A DNA stretch of 64,000 nucleotides from Nelumbo lutea (Eukaryota > Streptophyta > Magnoliopsida > Proteales > Nelumbonaceae). Where the stretch lies: contig JAKGHH010000008.1 in NCBI GenBank assembly GCA_022828595.1, positions 26,590,378 through 26,654,377 on the forward strand, read 5' to 3'. A program made the translations under genes and the position numbers. The notes beneath the pieces were generated by a model. That model was not told the origin of the DNA. It did no database searches and saw nothing but the letters and a program-made list of their open reading frames with translations. Position 1 is the stretch's first letter; each line of letters begins with the position of its first letter. This document shows positions 31,647 to 42,800 of this stretch, one piece after another.

Positions 31647-31979
31647 TAATATCGACCTCCTCCCATCGCCGGGACGAGGTCGGCTTCTTCCCTCGAGCTA
31701 TAGTGCTAGGCACGACTCTCGGAAGGAAAATAAACAATGATAGTTTTGTTGGAAGGTAAATCTCTCATACCCATTCGATTGTGGTTGGATACATATATAG
31801 AGCTCAGGCTTGATGGCCATTACAACCGAAATGGAAAAGACAAAATAAAAAGGCTAATGATTGCTAACGATGCATAGGGAATATTTCTGTTGTAACAAAC
31901 TCTGCAATTCTGCTACTCTCCACCAACTATCCTAGAGCAAAAGATCATGTTAGCCTCTGCATGTCAATGTGTCGTAACA
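31647..31979 (-). repeat. 5' LTR of gypsy C
   Basis: The outer end TGTTACGACACATTG abuts the CTCCA duplication. The inner end reads GGTCGATATTA, with the CA terminus mutated to TA. Confidence 0.9.
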
Positions 31980-31984
31980 CTCCA

Positions 31985-32736
31985 TGTGTATATTATACAA
32001 CTTGCTAGAGACCTTGCCAACAAGATAATTGGCACCTTCACTGTGAATTAATTCATGGATTAAGGTGATTTGATCCACATACATCTCTGATCTATTTCTT
32101 GAAGTTGGAAACCTTGAATTGTATCCGTTGGATGACTTGGATCCAGATCGTATAAAACAATTTAAGGAGCTCACGATCTAATAAATCGGCATGGAAATTA
32201 GCACTGAACGGGCATTTGTACTCTTAGCAAAAGGAGTCTTGAGAGTGCAAATGCTGGTTCAGTGCTAATGTTTTGCGAGAATGCTTTTGTGTGTTGATGA
32301 TGTGACACCAAATGCAGATTCTAAGACATGTTTACATTGAGATTGAGACCAAAGTTTGCATCCAAAAGATGGGTATAAACTTTGCATTCAAATTTGATGA
32401 ATGTTAAAATAAATGTATATTCCAGTATTGGGATTTGTGTTTGCACTTTGCACCTATCACAATTAAAAATCTTTGACTAGAAACCAACTTTGCATTTGCA
32501 TGGACTAGAATGTAATTTACACAAACAAATCTGTGGCTGGATTCACTGATCAACCAAGAAAAGATGAACTGCGATGTGATAAACTTTAAATCTTTAATTA
32601 AAAGAAAAAAAAATCTATAATACCGGAAGACATAGAATGGGAAGAGATTTGACCAATGAAAGCACTCCCATGAATTTGATGAATACCACCTGATTGGCTG
32701 TAAGTTTTTCCAGCATCATAACTTTCCTGTATGATA
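31985..32736. other. Intergenic sequence, nothing firmly recognised
   Basis: This lies between gypsy C and a small hAT-like element. A short ORF on the - strand (32174-31950) starts here and reads into the LTR. It has no family resemblance I can name. Confidence 0.5.
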
Positions 32737-32744
32737 GTTGAAGC

Positions 32745-32976
32745 AAGATTTAAAGTATCGTTATGTATTGACCCATATTGGCTGATACGTATCGTTCCGG
32801 GACCCCTTCCAATATGCCCCTACAGTGGATGTATCGGGGGTTTGACTGGTTCAGGGGATGGAAGGGTCCTAGACCGGCTCCCCTGAATCAGTTTTGAAAA
32901 AAAAAATAAAAAAACAATTATCAAAACACCCGATAAGCCCCTACCGGCGTATCGGGCATATCGATGTTTTGAACCT
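32745..32976. mobile_element. Small (232 bp) hAT-like element with CCGATACG-rich interior
   Basis: The left end AAGATTTAAAGTATCG and inverted right end AGGTTCAAAACATCG form terminal inverted repeats. Flanking 8-mers GTTGAAGC (32737-32744) and GTTGAACC (32977-32984) differ at one base. The interior has GTATCG and CGATAC motifs on both arms, so the element can fold into a hairpin. Confidence 0.7.
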
Positions 32977-32984
32977 GTTGAACC

Positions 32985-33812
32985 CTTAATGTTGTCTGGG
33001 CTAGGCTGCTACTTAGCTAGTTGTCTCTTCATAAAATTTTGCTTTGGCTAGACATTATCATCATATAATACAAAAGACACTCAAATTATGAGTCACATCG
33101 AGAGATTGGTTCCTTGTCTCCTAGTAATTTTCTTCCGCAGTTGCAGCATTTTTCAATTTGGTAAAATCTCATGTTGACAAGCCTGAGAATGCAGGTTTAA
33201 CTCTGAGAGCATAACTGGTACGGACAAATCACCTGCTTTTCAGGAAAATCCAAGTGATGGAAGCCATCAAAAGTATCGAGCGTAGCTTAACACACCGTCA
33301 GCTTTTGTGCATCAAAGGGACATGCTTTGTGCGTGACGTACCGTTCTTTCAAGATGCTTCACCCACATATTATGGGCTGTGGCACTGGTCCATTTACGTG
33401 TTCCTAACCGATCTGAAATTGCTACTTCGCCCACCAAATGCAATCCGTATATCTGACTTTTCTCTTCAGAAGCTCATCTTTTCAGATTGGCTCTTGATCA
33501 GATTCGTTGTAGATCCAGAGAAACTTCTGGGCTGAATCGCCCAACCCAGCTCTTGATCAGAAGATCATCTTTTCAGCCATGTGGGTGTGAGCGTGTATGT
33601 GCATGCATACAGAGGAGCAATGCAATTTTTACTACTACTATTAGTAACTTCACCCTCAGCGCCATGAATGAACTCATGTGTTGGAAAGTTCTTGCATTGA
33701 AACAACACAGCAAATAATGCTGACAAAACTGATTCTTTACACAATCAGAATCTGACAAAAGAGATGCTCAGCATTTCCCAAACAAGGACACTGATACCAT
33801 TGTATGGAGAAA
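32985..33812. other. Downstream flank and probable 3' UTR of the MAT1-like gene
   Basis: No second gene was recognised. The portion next to 33813 should hold the MAT1 3' UTR on the - strand, but no decisive polyadenylation signal can be assigned. An imperfect local repeat around CTCTTGATCAGA occurs at about 33490 and 33550. Confidence 0.5.
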
Positions 33813-36800
33813 TCAAATCCAAATGCTACCAAAGGCTTCCTCGAGTGCTCTCTTTTTGCTCAGTTCTGCTGTCCATCCGCCTGCCCTCCCGCCTCTCTCT
33901 GCTCGGAGCTTCATCATTTCTTCATCATCAGCTGCATAACCATGCAAGTCAGGTCCACCTCCAACTGGGACAGGCTGTGGGGCCATGCCTGTTGGTCGTG
34001 GTTGCCCAAGTGCACCTCCAGGCACAGCAGGTGCATACTGCCCCTGTGCAACCCCTGCTTGAGAGCTCTGACCTGTTGTCTGCATAACCAAAATTTCACA
34101 GGACAACAAAAGTTCAGTAGTATACATGAAAACAATATTTGAAGTTACTTAATTTACAGAAACAGTCAACTATTTAGAGGAGAAATAGCAGGTAGCCTCC
34201 AATGGCAAAGATGGATTCGAGTAAGGCCATAACCACCTATAGAGGCACATTGAAACTTCATCATTGACCCTTATCTGTTGTAAACATGCACTTGGAAAAA
34301 ATTAACTCAAGCTTGTATGTTAGTGTCAGACATGCAGACGTCAATAAACCAGAAGGCTTGTATGTTAGAACAGTTTATTATTTCAAATATCACAAGAATA
34401 TTGTGAGGTACTTAATGTTAAAGTTTTATTTATTTATTTATTATTTTTTACTTCATTTAATGCATCAATACAACAGATGTTTAAGAAAGGAAAAACTGTA
34501 CATCTCATTTAATGATAAAATATAATGTATAAGTTGAAAATGTCAAGAAATCAGCTCCTCCATTGTAAACATGACTTGGAGATGCAGAGAACAAACTTGA
34601 AAGACCCGGAATGTAATGTGCATGTGTATAATCCAAAACTGTGTTTTGTTTTTTGATAGAGAATCCAAAACTGCTAATTCTCAAGCGTCCAGAACTTAGA
34701 ACACCATTTTAAAGCATACATGTTTTCTATCAATATTTTAAAGTGCAATTTTGTTTGCATCTTCAAATTCTAATATCTTGTTACTAAAGCTTTATATTTA
34801 AAAATTAAGCAATAATTTTTTCACAAATTTATAGATTTCATGGATGAAACACATCCACATTATCTAATTTGTGATTTTAAGTAAATGCGAAGGAAGTATC
34901 CTGCATCCTGGGTATGTCCAAAATGAGTTGTTCTTGCTTGAGCAGAAAAGAAAAAATAAAGTGAAAAAACAAGGACCATAGAGTGTAGGGATCCATCCAA
35001 CCACTCAGACATTGAAAAATTGGTACAAGTGTCAAATTCAACAGGGGCTTATTTCATCTTCCAAACATAAAGCCAAATAAGTACTCAAAATAACAGGTTT
35101 TGTGCACTACATTCCAAATTGTTATGCTGTGTGGCCTCTGACACCATTCAAACGAACATTGGCATGGGTAAAATCCTCTAGAAAAAGAGAAGAGAAACGA
35201 AGCTTCTCTGTTTAGTGTAGTGTAATCTAGGGAAAGAAATCAGAACTCCACACACTAAGAGAAATAAAAGAGGACAGAGAAAAAATTGAAATTCACGAGG
35301 ACAAATCTGGAAAAGCAAAATACCATTATGGACAAAAGAGACTTCAAAAGAGAGAGCGCGGAACTCTCTCTTTTATATAAGGTATATGGATATGATCTTT
35401 AAAAAAGCACAAAACTAAGGTTCTTTTGGATGTCTTTCTTCTTCAAGTTTTTATATGGAAGGTGTTTTGTGTGTCTGATTACATGTTGAGGCCACGGTTC
35501 TCCTCTTATCTTCCTTTTGGGTGAAATTTAATACAATTAGTGACCAACTTGAAGCCGGTGTAACAACCATAAAATGAAAACTGAGTCTGATGATGCTTTA
35601 CAAAGTTCATTAGCCAATGCTAGTCCCCATTATCCAGGGTCTTGGGCAGCATCAGGAATGGACTGGATATGGACCTAACCTCTGACATTGTTTGCACAAC
35701 GTGGCTGCTTTCAGATTCAAACCCACCTTCTCATGCTTAGCCCAAATCTGTACCATCACACCAAGTAATAGCACCATGATGTTTTTACATGGTACTAAAT
35801 AGTAATACTAGAAGTATATTTAATATTGCCTAATCCAGAGCTCTCATTTCCTTCTTCCTCTCCCCATATAGTGAATCTCGTGAGCTCCACCTAGCCTTTC
35901 CTTATTCTCAACCTCTTAACCCTTCACATAACACTACAATTTCTCATGAACAATCTCATCCTTCCCAAATAAGCTCTCTGTTGAACTCCATCCAACAGGA
36001 ACTGGCTTCCTCTGCTATTTTCCTTATGAGGCAGGAGGCCTCCAACTTGAGCTCTTCCCTCTGGAAGTTGACCTTGTCCAAGCCAGATGGAACTATTGCC
36101 TGACCATTCATTTCCAATTCCCCATTATTGAATCCATCAAACTAGAATATGAAATATGACAATATATGAATATTGAGAAATGATACTTTGGCTTTAAAAA
36201 ATTAAACATAACAGTATTATTTAATGTATTAGATGGGATACTTGTATGAATATCCATGCTTTGGATCACAAGAGAGTTATATTCTCCTTTCCTATATCTC
36301 TGTCCATGTTTGTATCCTTACCTGGGCATCTTAGGTTTGGAATAACTTCCTTTCATACCATCACTCTTCTAATTTAGGCCGCCTCATTTGATTACGACCA
36401 AATACAGTAAGTATCTAATCTCATCAATACATACAAGAGAGACCTGCAGTACATCTCTCTTGCAATCCCTTTTTCCTCCAAATATTAACAATCATGCTTA
36501 AGCCATTCTTCTTGCCTCACAACCCTGGCTACTCGTTTTTAGTTTTCCCTTCTCATGAAGGTCAGTTCACTGTTGCTAATAAAAAAAGATCAGTTCACTG
36601 TCTGCTCTTCTGAACTTCATTTACAAAATTGTTTTCTTGCAACTTCTCTCCAGTCCTTTTGGCATCTTCCTTGGTCTCTGTGCACCTAAATTCTAAACAT
36701 TCTTCAGGGAATGTTATTGATATTAACTTCCTACTTCTCGGTCACTAGCCTTGAAAGATTTAATATTCAGCCACCACTACCATCTGCCTTCGAAACCAGA

Positions 36801-39800
36801 GTCTACCCCACATGTTTTATGCAGCATTTCTTTTCATGCTATCTGGTTTCTAGTGTCTACCCTACTACAACTCCCTTGCTAACCTTTTGACAGTGGCTAA
36901 CTTGCTCAGTGTTCAGGAACTCACACCCTTGATCCCTTGTTTAAACCCTTCATCTGCTGCACCTTATGGTTTACATGGCAGACCAGGAACACTGGCATCT
37001 ACAAACCATCATCAATCACACCTGGCCCTACTTTCCTCATCAATAAAATTGACCTTAGCACTAATTTTATACATTTCAACCCTTCACATTGTATCCTGTT
37101 TACTACAAGGTCTAGGTGTTCAAGACTGCTATCAGTCTTGATCACTAAGAAGTTTCGGATTCGATGAGAAGAGAAAGTGAAGAAGTAGAAGAAAGAGTGG
37201 TGAGAGAGCAGTAGAACACAGATTTTGAGGAGAACAGAATGTCAATGTTCTGCCGCCGCCACTTTAATTTAATATATATATGTTATGCTAGTTACATGAA
37301 AGGACATATCTGCCCTTGGTGTTTACATCATAACTGCTAACACATAACAAACAATATAAAACTGAAAAATAAATAGCAACTAGGAATAACAGAATAACAA
37401 ATTGACCACAGCTGTGACTAGATACATTCTACCCTACGGACAGAGTGGGACTACAGCTGTGGGGCCCACATCAATGTTCTCTACACTCCCCCCCAAGTTG
37501 GGAGTATATGTTCATCATTCCCAACTTGGATAGACCCGCTTCTAGTTTCTTTCTTGATACGGCTTTAGTGAGGATGTCTGCTAGTTGCATACTGGATGTG
37601 ATGTAAGGGAGGCATACTTCTTGAGATGAGACCCTCTCTCGTACAAAGTGATGGTCAACTTCAATATGTTTGGTTCTGTCATGCTGTACTGGATTATGTG
37701 CTATATTAATGGCGGCTTGATTATCACAGTACAGCATCAGGGGCTTCTCATAATCAATACCCAACTCTTCAAGTACTGATTTCAGCCATAGGATTTCAGC
37801 AACTCCGTTAGCCATTGACCTGTATTCAGCTTTAGCACTAGAGCGGGAAACAACACTTTGTTTCTTACTCTTCTAAGAGAAATGTTACCTCCCACAAGGG
37901 CACAATATCCAGAGGTAGACCTCCTGTCATCAGCACTCCCGGCCCAATCAGCATCTGTATAGACCTCCACCCTCATGTGATTATTGTTCTTGAACAGTAT
38001 ACCTCTACTTGGGCATCACTTCAAGTATGCTAATATTCTCTCTGCTGCAAGAAGATGAATAGTTCTAGGGGAATGCATGTACTGGCTGACAACACTGACT
38101 GCATAACTGATATCTGGCCTAGTGAGGCAGAGATATAGGAGCTTTCCAACCAACCGTTGGAACATAACTTTGTCTTCAAGAAGCTCCCCACTCTCGGCAC
38201 TAATCCTGTGGTTCTGTTCAATTGGTGTATCTGCAGGCTTGACGCCTAATTTTCCAGTTTCTGCCAACAGGTCTAGGACATATTTCCTTTGAGAAATAAA
38301 GATCCCTTGTTTGGACCTAGCAACCTCAATACCCAAAAAATACTGGAGTACACCAAGGTCCTTCACCTCAAATTCTTGATGAAGAAGCTGTTTAAGAGAC
38401 TCAATCTCATGGCTATCATTCCCTGTGACCACAATATCATCAACATATACTGCCAGTAGTGTCAAAGAGGATTCCACCCTCTTGATGAATAGGGTATGAT
38501 CTGACTGGGCCTGTACATAACCAAATTTCACAAGAGCTAGTATGAATCTATCGAACCAAGCCCTAGGTGACTGTTTCAAACCATACAAAACCTTGTTGAG
38601 CCGGCATACCTTCTTACCTATTTCTGCATCATAGAATCCAGGAGGCAAACGCATGTCACTTCTTCCTGCAGATCTCCATTCAGAAAGGCATTTTTCACGT
38701 CCATTTGGTATAAAGGCCAAGTGTGACTTGCTGCAAGGGACAATAGGACTCGAATAGTAGTCATCTTGGCTACCGGTGCAAAGGTCTCCAAGTAATCTAT
38801 GCCATAAGTTTGTGTAAACCCTCTTGCATACCTCTCAATAGATCCATCTGCATTATGCTTCACCGTAAATACCCATCTGCATCCAACTGGTTTCTTTCCT
38901 TTGGGCAAATCAACTACCTCTCAAGTGTTGTTTTTCAACAGGGCATCCATCTCAACTTGCATTGCATCTTTCCATTCAGGGACAGATAGGGCTTCTTGCA
39001 CTGTTCTTGGAATGGGGACATTGGAAATGGAACTAAGGTAGGACCTGTAGGTAGGAGATAGGCGATCATAGGATAAAAAATGGGAAATACAGTGGGCTGT
39101 AGATGTGGTACAATGTCGTTTCCCTTTATGGACTGCAATCGGAAGGTCAAGATCATCTGTAGGGGAAGTCTCTGTGGGCTCTGGGACTGTAGTATTTGGA
39201 CCAGGAGCCGTAGATGAGATTGGAACTGGCCTGGACTACTGATGATCATGATCAACCTGCCTGCACCGCTTGTGATAAACCTGCAACTCCTGATCTCTCT
39301 GACCTCCCTCACCATTGCAGCTCTCCCTCAACTCCTGATCCCTCTAACTACCCTCACCATTGCAGCTCTCATCACCCAATGGAATAGGTAAAGGAACTGC
39401 CCCACTCTCACTGCTCTCCCCCTGAAGACAAGAACTCAAACCCCCACTCTCACTGCTCTCCCCCTGAGGGGAAACCCGAGGATAATAGGGTGTTCCCTCA
39501 AAGAAAGTGACATCCATGGAGACAAACTTCCTCCCGGAGACAGGATCATAACAGCAATAACCCTTTTGAGTTTGTGCATAACCAAGGAAGATGCATTTGG
39601 AGGCTTTGGGTTCGAACTTGGAGTGATGAGGTCCGAGAAGCTGAACAAAGCAAGTACAACCGAATGTCTTAAGAGGAATAGAAAACAAGTCCTCACGTGG
39701 GTGTAGGAGGGGAAAAGGAGATCGCATATCAAGGACCCTGGAAGGGACCCGATTAATAAGGTATACCGTCGTGAGGATAGCATCACCCCGGAAGCGAATA

Positions 39801-42800
39801 GGAACATTGGAAGTAAACATGAGGCTTCTAGCCACTTCCAAAATGTGCCTATTCTTCCTTTCGGCAACTCCATTCTGCTGATGTGTATGAGGGCAAGAGC
39901 TCTGGTGGATAACCCCATGATGAAGAAGATAAGATGTCGATGATTTAGCAAAGTATTCCTTTGCATTATCAGATCTGAGAACTTTGATCTTGGCATCAAA
40001 CTGGGTTAGGATCATTTGGTGAAAATTTTGGGTTAGGGAAGGTACCTCATCTCGTGAATGCATGAGATAAACCCAAGAAAAACGGGTATGGTCATCAACA
40101 AATAACAAAAAATATTTGTACCCACCCATGGAAGGGATATGATAAGGCCCCCAAACGTCAGTATGCACAATATCAAAAGAATTATCACTCATTTTATTAC
40201 TCAATAAATAAGGTTTTCTACAGTGCTTAGCAAACTCACAACTTTCACACTGCAATTGAGACAACTCAATAGACTCAAATAAAGCAGGAAATAGACTCTA
40301 TAAAGATCGAAAAGACAAATGACCTAATCGGTTATGCCAAAGCATAACCGGACTCACACTTTGAGAAACAAAAGACATCTTCTCAACTGACTCTCCCTGA
40401 CAGAACCACTCCTCGAGCAGATAGATCCCAATCACCTTCTACGTCTCCAAGTCCTGAAAAACACATCGGTCAGGGAAGAAGGTTACTGAGCAATTCATAT
40501 GCTTGGTAATACTACTGACTGAAAGAAGGTTAGTATCAAGCTTAGGAACATGCAAGACAGATGACAGGGAGATAGTATTTGAAGGCTTGATGTCACCCTT
40601 CCCAGAAATAGGAACCAGGGAGCCATCAGCAATAGATACCTTATCCCTACCAGAAGACAAATGGTAAGTAGTAAACAATGAAGGCAAGCTAGTCATGTGA
40701 TCAGATGCACTTGAGTCTATTACCCAACAAGGTTCAGTAGTACCTGGAGCTGAGGCATGATAGGCTGAAGCTCGAGTACCTGAATGGGCGAAGGCAGATG
40801 TGGCAGGGGCTGATGGAGGCAGCGGTGGCTGAGCTGAATTTCCAACTTCCTTTTTCAAGCCGCATTAGGGCAGCTCGAACTGCAGCTAAGGTCTCCAAAG
40901 ATGTTCCTTTTGTGCCAGATGAGGATGCTGAATCAGTGTTCACGGCTACATGAGTAGTGCCCTTCTTGTTTCTCAACTTCGCAGGGACCAAGTGAGGATG
41001 CAGTTTCCAACATGTCTCTTTTGTATGTTTGGGCTTCTTACAATGTTCACATACCACATCCTTCTTGTCTTCCTTCCTCCCGTCCTTCTCTGAATCACCC
41101 CCTGATTTGGGTGTAACCGCTACAAAGGCTGGTGTGGGTGGCTGAGGTTGCATCATAACCTTCATTTTGGTCTCTTCACTGTGTACAAATGAGTATGCCT
41201 GAGAGAGAGTCACATTGTCTCTAGTCAAAATCTGTTGCCGGACAATATCATAATCTGAATTTAAGCTTGCCAGAAACTCAAATACCCGGTTTGTCTCAAC
41301 CTGCTTTCTATATATATGTGTGCATCTCTGAGACTCTCCCACTCAAGAGTCTCTAAGTGATCAATTTCACGCCACAGGGACTGCAAGGTAGAGAAATATA
41401 CTGAAACCGGTCTCTCTCATTGTCTAAGATTTTTCACTTCACATTTCAATTCATATGCTCTGGCAACATTAAGGGGTTGGGAATAAGTTTCTTTCATAAC
41501 ATCCCATATCTCCTTAGCTGTCTTTGCCCACAAATAATTCCGGCTAATATGAGGCTGCATAGAATTACACAGCCATGTCATAACCAAGTAGTTTTCTTGC
41601 ATCCATTTGGTATATGTCGGGTTTCCCTCGGGAGGTTCTTTCATGTCTCCCAAGAAGTACCCTAATTTACCTCTTCCACCAATAGCCATCATGGCTGATT
41701 GGGCCCATTCCAAATAGTTTGATCCATCAAACTTTACGGTGGTAATCTGACCACCCATCTCAGAAACACTACCATAACTGATGTTCCCAAGGCTGCCTTC
41801 TACCTGATTTTTAAACTCCATTTCTGTCAAGTCTCCAAACTGCACTTGAACTACCAATCTCAATCAAAATAGTATAGGCTTGATCTGTATTCTCAGCGTA
41901 TGTGCATAAAACTGAGATAATTCTGATTTGAAACCAACTAGCCAACACAACAGTAGCTGTTCGTAGAGCTCTAACCCCTTAGGACTCTGAGAACAGCTTA
42001 AAAAAATGTGATATGCTTGCAGTAGGATTTAATCAGTCCTTAAGTAAACAATTCAGTTGCACAACCCAAACAAAACTGTATAGATAGGCTTGCAGTAGGG
42101 TTAATAAGAAACCCTAGAATCTGATCAGACCTACCAATAAACTTAAGGGTAGCTCTAGGTAGATCACATGGTTCAATCAAACACTAGGGCTTGCCGCAAG
42201 ATCACTTTCAAACCCTAGAGTAGAGAGAAACACAGTTGAGACAGTTTGGTCCAGGGTTTGCTGTAAAACCCTAATGAGTCGAAGAGAGAAAAAACCTAGA
42301 ATGGTTCGGCCTTCCCCTCTAGATAGGTCCAACCTATCTTCTCTGATAGAACTTCTCTTAGAAAGTAAACTTACAAGGAAAAATTGTTTGCTGCCTTCTA
42401 GGCTTACCCGAACCCTAGTCTTCTCCGATCCTTCCTGACCACCAACACTCTGCAACCCTAGCAGGTTTCCAATAGCTGCTAGCACCTCATGCGTTCTCCA
42501 AGAATCAGTCTGCGAACTCCTCCTTTTCAGCTTCCAGTCCTAGGAGATTCTCATGTGGTCGGCTGGTATTAGGCTCACATGAGAAACCCTAACTTGGCTC
42601 TGATACCATGTAGGTGTTCAAGACTGCTATCAGTCTTGATCACTAAGAAGTTTCGGATTCGATGAGAAGAGAAAGTGAAGAAGTAGAAGAAAGAGTGGTG
42701 AGAGAGCAGTAGAACACGGATTTTGAGAAGAACAGAATGTCAATGTTCTGCCGCCGCCACTTTAATTTAATATATATATGTTATGCTAGTTACATGAAAG

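Larger units (their letters stand above)
27014..31979 (-). mobile_element. Ty3/gypsy chromovirus C (chromodomain), defective
   Basis: A CTCCA target duplication (27009-27013, 31980-31984) flanks two LTRs of 332-333 bp. On the - strand the order is gag, protease, reverse transcriptase, RNase H, integrase with chromodomain. The primer-binding site TGGTATCAGAGCC (complement at 31631-31643) matches the 3' end of initiator-Met tRNA, and the purine run GAAGGGAGAGGG precedes the 3' LTR. Short LTRs and a chromodomain ending in LEDK fit a Reina- or Galadriel-like chromovirus, though I cannot choose. It sits between the 3' ends of ERH and MAT1. Stops and frameshifts occur throughout. Confidence 0.94.

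Noticed and set aside
31950..32174. 74-residue - strand open frame reaching into the gypsy C LTR
   Set aside because: It crosses the CTCCA insertion boundary into LTR sequence and resembles no family I know. The pre-insertion continuation stops soon.
33254..33535. 93-residue open frame between gypsy C and MAT1
   Set aside because: No domain, no conserved motif, biased composition and no splice context. It is treated as a chance ORF near the MAT1 3' UTR.
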